Below are positions 18,991 to 27,385 of a stretch of DNA of 64,000 bases, piece by piece. A program made the position numbers and the translations under genes. The DNA is taken from the NCBI RefSeq assembly GCF_013299165.1, contig NZ_JAAFKD010000022.1, positions 1-64,000 of the forward strand, read 5' to 3'. This stretch comes from Microcoleus sp. bin38.metabat.b11b12b14.051 (GTDB lineage: Bacteria; Cyanobacteriota; Cyanobacteriia; Cyanobacteriales; Microcoleaceae). The notes under the pieces are model-generated. The model saw only the letters and a list, made by a program, of their open reading frames with translations. It was not told where the DNA came from and made no database searches. Positions within the stretch are counted from its first letter, which is position 1; each line of letters opens with the position of its first letter.

Positions 18991-19431
18991 CTAGATGTAA
19001 TACATAATATCGAGCTGCCGCCTGCCATTGCGTTTTTCGCGCAGATCCTGTAGCGTATATTTTTGCAACACTGAGTTAGCAGTCGATCGCGCTTCTTGCC
19101 AAACTTCCCAAATCACCGCACTTTCTAGAGTTTGAGCAGGCGAGTCTTTTTGGGAGCGATCGAACTCTGAGCCTTCGAGACAGTTGAGAATGTCTAGCAG
19201 CGTGATTTTCCATGGTTCCCGCGCCAGCAGGTAACCGCCCTTAGCTCCTCGCTGGCTGCGAATCAACCCGCAGCGTCTCATGGTAGCCAGCAACTGTTCT
19301 AAATATCGATCGGGAATATTTTGCTGAGCCGCTATCTGGCGAATTTGCAGGGGTTCGCCTTCCTCGTAGCCATCGGCGAGCTCCAGCAAAGCTAAGATTG
19401 CGTATTCGCTTTTACAGGAGAGTTCTACCAT
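18991..19431 (-). CDS. Rrf2-family transcriptional regulator (CymR-like)
   Basis: This 146-residue protein has an N-terminal winged helix (about residues 1-85): CKSEYAILALLELA, IPDRYLEQLLATM, and the wing SQRGAKGGYLLA. The region where IscR and NsrR carry three cluster-binding cysteines has none (LEGSEFDRSQKDSPAQ), so iron-sulfur sensing is unlikely. In that it resembles CymR of Firmicutes, which represses cysteine genes and works in complex with CysK. The gene directly precedes cysK, which supports a role in sulfur metabolism. That role is inference from family and context. Confidence 0.85.
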   Translation of the reverse strand: MVELSCKSEYAILALLELADGYEEGEPLQIRQIAAQQNIPDRYLEQLLATMRRCGLIRSQRGAKGGYLLAREPWKITLLDILNCLEGSEFDRSQKDSPAQTLESAVIWEVWQEARSTANSVLQKYTLQDLREKRNGRRQLDIMYYI

Positions 19432-19514
19432 AATATTTGCTTACAATACCCTAATTCTCAACTGCTTGCTAAAAGTTACTCAAAGGAAGGAAGAGAGCTA
19501 ATTGATGTTCACCC

Positions 19515-19645
19515 ACAGGGCTACGCCAGCAGTTGGCTATCCCAATATCGGTAAGCTATCCCTCTGGCTGTCGGGGGTTCCCAGTTTAAAATAGCAATAG
19601 TGGCATGGAGTCATCGAGCCTCTACCTAACGCCCTGCTGGGCGAT
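19515..19645 (-). ncRNA. Candidate structured leader or small RNA upstream of rrf2
   Basis: This block stands out from AT-rich surroundings. It contains a CGCCC/GGGCG hairpin (19630-19643), two GCTATCCC repeats (19535-19562), a GGGGGTTCCC segment, and a long-range CGCCAGCAG / CTGCTGGGCG pairing. It lies 85-215 bp upstream of the Rrf2 start. I could not match it to a known RNA class. The strand is assumed from the downstream gene. Confidence 0.25.
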
Positions 19646-19991
19646 CGTCAATTCTGACATTAAGTAGCATATCTTGTTTTTGACAGCAGTTCCATGAATT
19701 TTTAGCACTGGGAAATCATTGATTAACTAGCACTCTTATCTTCCATAGATTTTGCAATTCAACTTGAATCTGCTTGGTTTAGGGATAGTCGCGCGCCCGG
19801 AACGAAACAATCTCCGTATATTTTTTTCAGATTGTTTTGACTGCCTAACTTTCCGAATGCAACTGTATTGATTGACAATCAAGTTTAGGGCAAAATTTAT
19901 AAAATCCCAGCTCTGCAAGTGCGCTTGCAAGTTTACGGTTATAAAACATCATCCCCAACACATTCGAGCCTTCAATCTTAACAATTTTGAA

Positions 19992-20098
19992 TAGTCTTGG
20001 ACGCACGGGGTCAGAAACCCGGTTTTTACGAGCAGACGCGTTGTGATTCCCAAGTTTGGGAAAAAACCCCGTTTCTTTGTCGGAGTGTGTCCAGGACT
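19992..20098. repeat. MITE-like inverted-repeat element, copy 2
   Basis: The outer imperfect arms AGTCTTGGACGCAC and GTGTGTCCAGGACT flank an inner pair, AGAAACCCGGTTTTT (20013-20027) and AAAAAACCCCGTTTCT (20061-20076). The organisation matches 10352-10459, with a different loop core. Confidence 0.7.
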
Positions 20099-20722
20099 GT
20101 TGAATGTCTTTCCTACATAGTTTTAGGTGGTTCAAGAAGTCTTTACAAACACAATATCTTCGTGGGTGCGGGCGACTTTTATGCGTGTAAGTTGGCGTTT
20201 TGACTGCTACATTTCCTAGAACGATATCTGCATAACCCATCTTTTAAATCAATCAAATGATTTTGATAGACCCTGGCAGACAATTCATTCAAGTTTGTAA
20301 ATCAGAGTTGTTTCTTGACGCGATGGGTCAAAATTTTCTTGATTTTATCGATCGCTTTTGACTCCGAAGGCGATGCGCCACCTTCAACAAAACTCGTTTA
20401 AATCAGCGCGGTGAGCCATCAAGGTCGCTGTTCTTTGATTTAATTTGGGCAACGATGGTTTGAGGGCAAACATACTGGGATACTCCAATTAATTCAAATG
20501 CCTGGGTCAGAATTTCCGCCTCAAGTAGTTGCAGCCAATAGATTTAGACAAGTTTACCAAAGTAATTGGAGCCAACGAGTAGGGTTCCCAAGTCAGGCAT
20601 TAAAAATTATCCTCCATGTTGAGTTAACAATGATAACTCCTAACTCTTTATTATACTCCGGTTTTCCACTGAACTTAATCGAGTTTCACAAAATACAGAA
20701 ACTGAGAATTCCTACCCCGCAC

Positions 20723-20750
20723 AAAAAAGCCCTGCATGAGGCAGGGCTAA
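20723..20750 (-). terminator. Intrinsic terminator of the porin gene
   Basis: On the minus strand, AGCCCTGC pairs with GCAGGGCT around a short loop and is followed by TTTTTT. It lies 60 bp after the porin stop codon. Confidence 0.9.
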
Positions 20751-20809
20751 CATTGGCTAAAGTTGTCAGCAGAGAGGGTATCACCCGCCCTGCCCGGTCT
20801 AACCTGCTC

Positions 20810-22993
20810 TTAGAACGTAAAAGTAGTTCTCAGAGTACCAATAATGATGTCGTCATTATGGCGGTCTTGATTCGGGTTCGTAATCCAAACGACGCCCGGA
20901 GTCAGAGAGATGTTGTCCGTAAGCTGGTACTTGTAGAAACCTTCAATGTGCCACGAAGTATCATTGCGGAAGCTGCGCAAACCGCTCGGAGCATCAAGTT
21001 TATTCAAGTAAGGCTCGCGACCTACCACAAAACCGAGCAAGTTGCCTTCTTTTCCTAAATCAGGCAAAGCCAAGGTAGCAGCGTAGTTCCAAATTCTGGC
21101 ATCGCCGATACCGAGAATGCGAGCATTAGTTAAACCAGCCCAGCCGCCAACGATAAATCTCGGGCTCAGGCGCAAGGAAGCCTGAGCGCCGTAGGAGTTG
21201 CTGACTACTTTGCGAGCGCGGAAGCCGTTGGCGCCGCCAAAACCTTCGCTCAAGCCGTTCAGGGAATTAGCCACGCCCGTACCGGTGAAACCGCCTAGGT
21301 TGCCAGGCCCGTTCCCCAAACCGTTGTCAAACCCGAAGTTACCTCGGTTAAAGTAACCGTGGTTGTAGTTGACAGCAAATTGTAAGTTGCGTGCGGGAGT
21401 AAAAGTCAACTGACCCATGGCTGTGTAGCCGCCGTTGAACAAGCCTCCACCCCTGGCAGGACTGGCTGCATTTGAGGCCAGATAGCCGAAGGATAGAGAA
21501 GTCGGGCCGAACACGCCGCCCAGCAAGCCCCTGCCACCGAAGGCATAGTCAAAGCCGATACCCGCGCCGCCACCCAAGCGATAAATTGGGTTGCGCTGTC
21601 CGAAGGCACTCAGGGAGCCGTTGCCGCCGTCAAAGTCTTCAAAGTAAGGGTTTACAGTCGGAATAATGTCGTCCCAAACGACAGCGTTAGCTGCCAGGGT
21701 AACGTTTAGGTTCCGACTCATGGGAAACTTGTACAGCAAGGTGTCCAAGGCAACAACGTTGTCGGTTCTGCCGACTACATTCCAAGTTTGAGTACCTTCG
21801 CTGGTAGCCCCAAGGTTAAATCTTTGACCGTTGCCTACTTGAAGCCTTGTCAGCAACAAATCTCTGCCGGTAAAGCTCGTATTTAAATTCAGACGAACCC
21901 GCTGTTGGAAGACGGCTTGATTGTTACCTCTGCCGATTCTGGAGTTGTCTCTCCCCAACAAGCCATCCTTACCACCAAAGTCGTCGCTGAGGGCAAAAAT
22001 TGCTTCCCCAGTCAGCTTGGTAGTAGTTGAGAATTGGTTGGCTTCAAGTTCGGATGTCCGAGCTTCCAGAGCATCGACGCGACCCCGCAGGGTTGCCAGT
22101 TCCGCTGCAAATTCTTCTTGGAGCCGTTGGAGGGCTGCCAAGTCATCTTTGGTCGCTAAGTTGGTCGTACCTGCTTTAATTAGCTCGTTAACTTTGTCTA
22201 AACAAGCATTTAAACCGGCGGCGAATTCGTAGCGGGTCATTGCTCGGTTGCCGCGGAAGGTGCCGTCGGGATACCCGGCAATACAGCCGTAGCGCTCGAC
22301 TAGGGATTGCAGTGCTTGGAATGCCCAGTCTGTGGGCCGCACGTCGGAAAGTTGAGATACTGAGGTAACTTGACCTTGAGTTTCGCCGCCGGCAGTACCT
22401 TCGCTGCTGTACTGGTTGAGCTGTTCTAATGTGGCGGCTGGGTTTGTGGGAGCTGCTGGGGCGGCTGTTTGAGCTAGAGATTCAGCCTGTTTGGGCACAA
22501 TTTGTTGTGCCTGATCTGCCGCTGTCGGGGCAGTTGTTTCTAATTGAGCTGCGCCCAATATCTCTGGGACAGCGGTAGCTGCTGGGGCTGAATTTTCTAC
22601 TGGTTGAGCGACTGTTGGCTCAACTGCTGCTTCATATTCGCTTGCAGGTTGTGATACTGCTGCGGGATTTGCCGCTGCGGGGGCTATGTTGGCTGCTGCG
22701 ATCGGGCTTTGTGTTGCGGCAAAGCCCGAAGCTGCGATGGCTGGCTCTGTTTTGTCGCCTGCTGCTTGGGAAATTTCTTGGACTGGCTCTGATGCTGCGG
22801 TTGTTTCGTCCGCAGCAGCTACAGCATTGACTTTGGCTTCGGAGGTTTGGGCCGTTTCAGCTTTGGCAGCTTGAGGCTTGAGCGCATCAGCAGCTTGCTG
22901 AGCGTCTGCTGCCATCGCGCTCGAAGAAACTACTAGGGTAGCTCCTAAGACTGCTGGGCTGATTAGTAGGTAACTCCACAAAAATTTCGACAT
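20810..22993 (-). CDS. SLH-domain outer-membrane porin (OprB/iron-uptake porin type)
   Basis: This protein of about 727 residues has a signal peptide (1-28, ending AMA) and a very Ala/Glu/Pro-rich linker (about 30-195). One S-layer homology domain follows at about 212-275 (DVRPTDWAFQALQSLVERYG, TRYEFAAGLNACL), then a short coiled coil (about 285-330). The C-terminal half is a beta-barrel (about 335-727) ending in aromatic F. This is the architecture of major cyanobacterial outer-membrane porins, in which SLH binds the peptidoglycan-linked polysaccharide. They pass small solutes and inorganic ions. The solute is not predictable here. The ATG at 22993 is used because it opens the signal peptide. 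The linker is longer than in most relatives. Confidence 0.9.
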   Translation of the reverse strand: MSKFLWSYLLISPAVLGATLVVSSSAMAADAQQAADALKPQAAKAETAQTSEAKVNAVAAADETTAASEPVQEISQAAGDKTEPAIAASGFAATQSPIAAANIAPAAANPAAVSQPASEYEAAVEPTVAQPVENSAPAATAVPEILGAAQLETTAPTAADQAQQIVPKQAESLAQTAAPAAPTNPAATLEQLNQYSSEGTAGGETQGQVTSVSQLSDVRPTDWAFQALQSLVERYGCIAGYPDGTFRGNRAMTRYEFAAGLNACLDKVNELIKAGTTNLATKDDLAALQRLQEEFAAELATLRGRVDALEARTSELEANQFSTTTKLTGEAIFALSDDFGGKDGLLGRDNSRIGRGNNQAVFQQRVRLNLNTSFTGRDLLLTRLQVGNGQRFNLGATSEGTQTWNVVGRTDNVVALDTLLYKFPMSRNLNVTLAANAVVWDDIIPTVNPYFEDFDGGNGSLSAFGQRNPIYRLGGGAGIGFDYAFGGRGLLGGVFGPTSLSFGYLASNAASPARGGGLFNGGYTAMGQLTFTPARNLQFAVNYNHGYFNRGNFGFDNGLGNGPGNLGGFTGTGVANSLNGLSEGFGGANGFRARKVVSNSYGAQASLRLSPRFIVGGWAGLTNARILGIGDARIWNYAATLALPDLGKEGNLLGFVVGREPYLNKLDAPSGLRSFRNDTSWHIEGFYKYQLTDNISLTPGVVWITNPNQDRHNDDIIIGTLRTTFTF

Positions 22994-23284
22994 ATTCACT
23001 CTCATCCTCACACCGATTACAGAGAAACTTTTCGAGTCTTCTATGTGGTCAGTAGTTGCTAAACCAGCATACTTTAAAAAGACACCTAAAATTCACTTTT
23101 TCTTTTGATTCTTGGGAACTAACTGAGTGTATGGATGCGATCGGCTGCTGTCGGATACGTGTTTTTTACTACGTACTCAACGGCCTCAAAACCTTGCCAT
23201 ACTTGGACTTTGGATTGATTGGACTACTGACACATTAGGCGCTCGATAGCCTATTTACTTTTTAGCACAGCACGTCCGAATCGT

Positions 23285-24931
23285 CTAGGCTGATTCGACT
23301 TTTGCATCCAAACCGTGTCCTAGGACGCTAAAGACTCGGCGACGGTCGAATAGTTCCAATAAATCGGCGTTGATTTTGTTGTGAGCTGCTTCTTGCCGCA
23401 AAATTTTCATTGCTGCATCTGTTCGCAAAGCTCGTTTGTAGGGGCGATCGCCCGCTGTTAGGGCGTCATAAATATCGGCGATCGTCATTAATTGCGCTTG
23501 AATGGGGATTTCTGTCTGTGTTAAACCTCGCGGATAGCCTGTCCCATCGAGTTTTTCATGGTGTCCGTAGGCTATTTGGGGAACATTTTTTAGATCCTTT
23601 GTCCACGGAATTTGGCTGAGAAATTCGTAAGTGTGAGTGACGTGGGATTCGATCGCCGATCGTTCTGCCGGCGTCAGGTTGCCCCTCGACACCATCAATT
23701 GCACGATTTCGTCTGGACTCAGCAGGGGTTTAATTGCCCCGTCTATATCTCTGTAAGTTTGCCGAGAAAGTTCTAGCAGTTGAGCTAGGGGTTCTTCTGC
23801 CAAAATGTGAGGTTCGTTGGCCTCTAGCAGGACTTCCCAATATTCTGCCAATCTGGTTTTTGCCTCTGCTAGCGACGTGTCTAGCTGTTCTATTTCCTGG
23901 CACTTAGCGCACTCGGGGCCAGAGTCTGGGTGTTTTCGGTAAGCTGAATGCTCTAGCAAATATTTATATTTAGACTGGACGCATTCCATTTCCAGCGTCC
24001 GCTGAGCTAGGGCGAAACGGTGGCGAATGATTTCTAGCTGTGAGGGGTAGAGCTTTTTCTGCTTGGTCAAAACTGCTTCTGGTACTCCGATTTTGCCAAA
24101 ATCGTGCAGCAGGGCGGCGTAGCGAATTTCTTGAATTTGACGGTTGTTAAAGTAAATAGAGCGCAGCCATCCACTGCTGACGGCGTTTACTTCTTCTGAC
24201 AGGCGTACTGTCAGGGCTGCGACTCGTTCTGAATGGCCGAAGGTACATGGATCTCGGGCTTCTATGACTTGCACGCTTGCTTTGACGAAGCCCTCGAACA
24301 AGTGTTCTATGCTTTCTTGAAGTTGATTGCGCTCGATCGAGATTGCTGCTTGAGAAGCGAGCGATCGAACGATCCTTTCTTCCCACTCGGAATACTGCTG
24401 CGTCGATTCCCAGGCATTCTCTGCCGTCAGCACCTCATCTGCCTTTTTTTTGCGGTTGATCAGTTGCAGTACGCCGATTGTCTCGCCCTGTCGGTTTTGC
24501 ATCGGCAACACCATTACCGAGCAAGTGCGGTAATTAATATCCCTGTCAAAACTCGTATCTAGCTGGTAGGGTACGCCGGGGGGCAAGTCATAGGCATCAG
24601 ACAGGTTCAAACTTTGACCTGTAACTGCCACGTATCCCGCCAAGCTTTTGTCTGTCAGCGGCAGGGCAAACTCCTTAAACGACAGTCTGGGTTTAGAACC
24701 GTTTTGGGCTACCTTGAACAGCAACTTAGATTTCTCGTCGCTGTGATCTACTAAATAAACGCTGCCCGCATCGCTGTAGGTGATTTCCCGGCTTTTGGAT
24801 AAAATCAAGTTTAACAAGCCGCCCAAATCGGGGGCGCTAGAGAGCGCCGCGCCAATATCCAAAAGCTTTTCTATTAGCTCTGTTCTTTGAGCAGATTCGT
24901 TCAAGAACTCTGGCCTTTCAAATACGATCAT
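23285..24931 (-). CDS. GAF and HD-GYP domain protein (c-di-GMP phosphodiesterase)
   Basis: This protein has about 548 residues. A GAF domain (about 20-200) contains NYRTCSVMVLPMQN and GVLQLINR. The HD-GYP domain follows (about 225-535), with LLHDFGKIGVPEAVL and HHEKLDGTGYPRGL, so the metal-binding HD and GYP signatures are intact. Such enzymes hydrolyse c-di-GMP to GMP. An insertion of about 130 residues between the HD and GYP halves carries a CAKC pair (PECAKCQEIEQ) and is predicted helical. The role of the insertion is unknown. The GAF ligand is also unknown. The start is taken at ATG 24931 (MIVFERPEF). An upstream start would add 20 basic residues. Confidence 0.88.
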   Translation of the reverse strand: MIVFERPEFLNESAQRTELIEKLLDIGAALSSAPDLGGLLNLILSKSREITYSDAGSVYLVDHSDEKSKLLFKVAQNGSKPRLSFKEFALPLTDKSLAGYVAVTGQSLNLSDAYDLPPGVPYQLDTSFDRDINYRTCSVMVLPMQNRQGETIGVLQLINRKKKADEVLTAENAWESTQQYSEWEERIVRSLASQAAISIERNQLQESIEHLFEGFVKASVQVIEARDPCTFGHSERVAALTVRLSEEVNAVSSGWLRSIYFNNRQIQEIRYAALLHDFGKIGVPEAVLTKQKKLYPSQLEIIRHRFALAQRTLEMECVQSKYKYLLEHSAYRKHPDSGPECAKCQEIEQLDTSLAEAKTRLAEYWEVLLEANEPHILAEEPLAQLLELSRQTYRDIDGAIKPLLSPDEIVQLMVSRGNLTPAERSAIESHVTHTYEFLSQIPWTKDLKNVPQIAYGHHEKLDGTGYPRGLTQTEIPIQAQLMTIADIYDALTAGDRPYKRALRTDAAMKILRQEAAHNKINADLLELFDRRRVFSVLGHGLDAKVESA

Positions 24932-25090
24932 GGTCGGAGGATGGCGAATAGCCTTTAATACATTGGACTTGTTGCATCTCGACTTTCTCACACCCGATTT
25001 TAACCCAGAGTCGATATTTTCTTTTGAGCGAGCTTTCTGCTCTTGGGACTGTCGCTAGATGCAGTGGCGGCTCGGAAAATGAGAACTCTT

Positions 25091-25160
25091 CTAATTTAGC
25101 GCAGAAATCTCTTGGGCTAGCGCCAGGTCTTTCTCAGTTAACCCTCCGGCATCGTGAGTT
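25091..25160 (-). pseudogene. phhB: 3' fragment of the split phhB gene
   Basis: Read on the minus strand from the right end of the insertion, the sequence encodes THDAGGLTEKDLALAQEI, then a short tail and TAG at 25093-25091. This is the conserved C-terminus of pterin-4a-carbinolamine dehydratase. It has no start of its own. Joining it to the 5' part after removing 25161-26512 restores one uninterrupted reading frame. Confidence 0.9.
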
Positions 25161-25290
25161 TTGACAACTCCCCTGCCTAAAGGCGAGGGGATTCTTGGCT
25201 CAACGGGAGTCCAATGACTTTACCCTCACCAAAATTCACCGCGATGTGCCCCACCGCTGTATATCCACGTTGCATCACCACCTGGGCAGC
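25141..25290 (-). ncRNA. Predicted TnpB guide RNA (reRNA/omega RNA) at the element right end
   Basis: TnpB guide RNAs come from the 3' end of the tnpB transcript plus flanking DNA. Here the right-end hairpin (25170-25190, CCCCTCGCC / GGCAGGGG on the minus strand) overlaps the tnpB stop. The element ends at 25161 in GTCAA. The next 20 nt of host DNA (25160-25141), beginning AACTCACGATGCC, would serve as guide. The 5' limit is a guess. Position and structure follow known TnpB systems, and expression is not shown. Confidence 0.5.
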
Positions 25291-26512
25291 AGCAACATCT
25301 CGGTCTGTCTTATACCCACATTCCGGGCATTCATGCACCCGCTCAGAAAGCTCTTTCTTGCCCGTATGCGTTTGGCAATTCGGGCAAGTTTGACTCGTTC
25401 CATTTGCATCGACCTTGCTGAAATGCTTGCCTCGCTTGAAGCAGAGATGCCCCAAGATGTTAAGGAACTGCCCAAATCCAGCGTCTAAAGTGTGCTTGCT
25501 CAGCATCCCGGCAGACATGGCTTTCAGGTTTAGATCCTCAGCAAAGATAGAATCTGCTCCATCACAAAGATGATGTGCTGTTTTGAAATGGAAGTCTTTG
25601 CGAGTATTTGAGAGGGTTTCGTGATGTCTTGCAATGCGATGTTGTAATTTCCGCCATGCGTTAGACCCTTTCTTCTTGCGTTTCAGTTTGCGTTGCAGCG
25701 ATTTCAGCTTGCGTTGCCCATCAACAAAGAATTTGGGTCTAGCAATTAACTCACCATCAGACGTTGCTAAAAACGAAATCAGTCCTAAATCAATCCCCAC
25801 TGAATGCCCTGCAATGGGAGGCAGAGGAATGGTGACATCACATTGCAAAGTGAGAATGGCATAGTAGCCTGACGCTCGCTTCACAACGCGAATCTGTTTC
25901 ACCTCAAATCCGTCTGGAATCGGTCTGGACAGACGCAGCTTCACCCAGCCGATCTTAGGCAGGTTCACGTCATTGTCTCCATCCCATGGACGCAAGACCT
26001 CTAAATTGAGTTGGGGAAATAGGAACGACCGCATCCGTTTCTTGAACCGAGGGAATCCATGACCCCGTTCCCACATTGCCACAAATGCGGCTTCGAGTTG
26101 TCGCAACACTTGCTGCAAAACATGAGTATGAGGTTGCTTCAGTTCCAAAATTGATTTCTTTGCCGCCGCCAATGATTTGCACTGACTCGCGAAGGTTGGA
26201 CGGGGAGCATCAGCAGGAAGAATATATTCCCTATTGATGCTACAGGCATTGATGCTGCACTTGCGAGAATTAACCCAATCTTTTCGCTGGGCCAGCGCGA
26301 AGTTATAGACCTTGCGGCAAATTTCTAGCCACAGGTCGATAGTTTCGGCTTGCTCAGGTGTGGGAATGAGTTTGTACTCGAAGTTGTAGTTCAGCATAGA
26401 CGTACTATAGCAGACTGAATAAACCAATCATCATTTATTCAGAATCCTCGATGAGTGATTTGGATATCGAAAAGCCGCCGTGGGACGGCGGGGCTTGTGA
26501 CCCATTTCTTCG
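25161..26512 (-). mobile_element. IS200/IS605-type element with tnpB only, inserted in phhB
   Basis: The boundaries come from the reading frame of the disrupted gene. The left flank is TTGAC (26513-26517, minus strand), the element begins CGAAGAAATGGG and ends GGAGTTGTCAA, and the host sequence resumes AACTCACGATG. The length is 1,352 bp. There is an imperfect subterminal hairpin at the left end (26475-26491, CCGCCGT/ACGGCGG) and another at the right (25170-25190). There are no terminal inverted repeats and no target duplication, as expected for IS605-type single-strand transposition. No Y1 transposase (tnpA) is present, so movement would need TnpA in trans. Confidence 0.85.
25177..26397 (-). 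CDS. tnpB: TnpB RNA-guided nuclease
   Basis: This protein of about 406 residues appears intact. The N-terminal OrfB helix-turn-helix region (YEYKLIPT-like, here FEYKLIPTPEQAETIDLWL) is followed by the wedge region and a RuvC-like nuclease core. Candidate catalytic acids are Asp in GIDLGLISF, Glu in FAEDLNLKAM and Asp in TDRDVAAAQ. A four-cysteine zinc finger (CPNC...CPECG) sits between the last two. TnpB cleaves DNA next to a short motif using a guide RNA from its own 3' end, which helps the transposon persist. The ATG at 26397 (MLNYNF) is preferred to an upstream start. The stop lies inside the right-end hairpin. Confidence 0.93.
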   Translation of the reverse strand: MLNYNFEYKLIPTPEQAETIDLWLEICRKVYNFALAQRKDWVNSRKCSINACSINREYILPADAPRPTFASQCKSLAAAKKSILELKQPHTHVLQQVLRQLEAAFVAMWERGHGFPRFKKRMRSFLFPQLNLEVLRPWDGDNDVNLPKIGWVKLRLSRPIPDGFEVKQIRVVKRASGYYAILTLQCDVTIPLPPIAGHSVGIDLGLISFLATSDGELIARPKFFVDGQRKLKSLQRKLKRKKKGSNAWRKLQHRIARHHETLSNTRKDFHFKTAHHLCDGADSIFAEDLNLKAMSAGMLSKHTLDAGFGQFLNILGHLCFKRGKHFSKVDANGTSQTCPNCQTHTGKKELSERVHECPECGYKTDRDVAAAQVVMQRGYTAVGHIAVNFGEGKVIGLPLSQESPRL

Positions 26513-26724
26513 GTCAAGTTAACTGTTACTTTGTTATAGGAGATTTCTATGTCGGGGTGATGTCCTGCGGCTTCTGAGGGGGCGACTAACTTATTCACAA
26601 AGGCGATCGCGCCGATAAAATCTTTAAATAAACGGGTACACCGCAGTTGCCGACCTTGCACCGTCCAGCCCGATAATTGACTGGCGCGCTCTTGAATTTC
26701 AGTATCGTTAAGTAGATCTGCCAT
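26431..26724 (-). pseudogene. phhB: 5' part of phhB (pterin-4a-carbinolamine dehydratase), truncated by insertion
   Basis: From ATG 26724 the frame encodes 70-odd authentic residues, including the active-site motif EAAGHHPDIEISY, up to VTVNLT. It then runs into the element at 26512 and reads 26 foreign residues (EEMGHKPRRPT...) to a stop at 26431. The full enzyme dehydrates 4a-hydroxytetrahydrobiopterin, recycling the cofactor of aromatic amino acid hydroxylases. The truncated product lacks the conserved THDAGGLTEKD helix and is probably unstable or inactive. The catalytic histidines remain, so partial function cannot be excluded. Confidence 0.9.
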
Positions 26725-26789
26725 AATTTTTTTTTTATTTTGGGATAAGCTTTTTGGGAGATTAACAGCCAACCTGTAAAAAATCCGAC

Positions 26790-27060
26790 CAAAAACTATC
26801 CGCTCTCACCAATAGTGTTGAGGCTCAAGTTTTAATACTTAAGATTTAACACTATTTGAGGTGAGAGCGGTCTAGCGGGTCTTCAGATTAGAACCTGACT
26901 GCCGGGAGAATCCCTAGCTGAGCCTGGTTCCCGATGGAATTCGTTTCCAGTTGGAAACGACGGCTGACTGCTAGTGAGCGGCCCCGGCGCACAGCCGGTA
27001 GTTTCCAATCTGATGACCCATGCATTTACTACTTTCTATCATGGGCATCACCTCCAGGAT
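26790..27060 (-). ncRNA. Candidate structured RNA locus, class unknown
   Basis: On the minus strand a folded region spans about 27055-26877 and is followed by a long hairpin with a T-run. Pairings seen directly are GGGTCATCAGATT (27019-27007) with AATCTGAAGACCC (26889-26877), one mismatch; CCGGC/GCCGG; and GTTTCC/GGAAAC. There is also an outer GAGGTGA/TCACCTC helix (27054-27048 with 26864-26858). I could not assign it to a named family. HEARO/IscB omega RNA, 6S RNA or a leader of the phhB transcript are possibilities. A 23-codon frame (27042-26971) with a GGAGGTGAT ribosome site is an alternative reading. Confidence 0.45.
26800..26870 (-). terminator. Long nested hairpin, terminator-like
   Basis: CCGCTCTCACC (26800-26810) pairs with GGTGAGAGCGG (26860-26870), and AATAGTGTT (26811-26819) pairs with AACACTATT (26848-26856). 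A CTCAAGT/ACTTAAG stem lies in the loop. On the minus strand it is followed by ATAGTTTTT. It could end the RNA above, or attenuate the phhB transcript that starts just beyond. Confidence 0.6.
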
Positions 27061-27385
27061 TAGCTAAATGGCTTAATATGTGAACGCACCTCACCCAAAT
27101 ACAAGATCTGGTGTGAGGATTTGTGCGCTAGCTTTTGCCAGCGTAACCGAAAGAACCTGCGTTCTGAGTATCATTCCAGTAATCACAATCATTAGAATAA
27201 CACAAGGAATTAGAAGTGGGGGGATGCAAATTAATATTTTTGCAAGATGTGTACCAAATATTGTATCGATCTCTACAGCCAGCGGGCGATCCTCTTCGAG
27301 GGCTTCGCTAACGAGCTTTTGAGCAGATTGCTTTCTCTGTGGGGCGGGTATAAAGGGGGAAATGTGCGATCGGATTACTGAAATC

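Larger units (their letters stand above)
19432..20722. other. Long intergenic region upstream of rrf2-cysK
   Basis: This stretch of almost 1.3 kb has no credible gene. It holds a G+C-richer, structure-prone block (about 19515-19645) and a copy of the TTACGCA-type element (19992-20098). A frame at 20498-21058 runs into the antisense of the porin gene and is not called. Confidence 0.6.

Noticed and set aside
20498..21058. Open frame of 186 codons on the plus strand upstream of the porin terminator
   Set aside because: It overlaps the antisense of the porin C-terminus and crosses the terminator. No domain or ribosome site is visible.
26431..26724. The dehydratase frame as an intact gene
   Set aside because: Its C-terminus is foreign sequence from the IS605-type element, and the authentic end is found beyond 25161.
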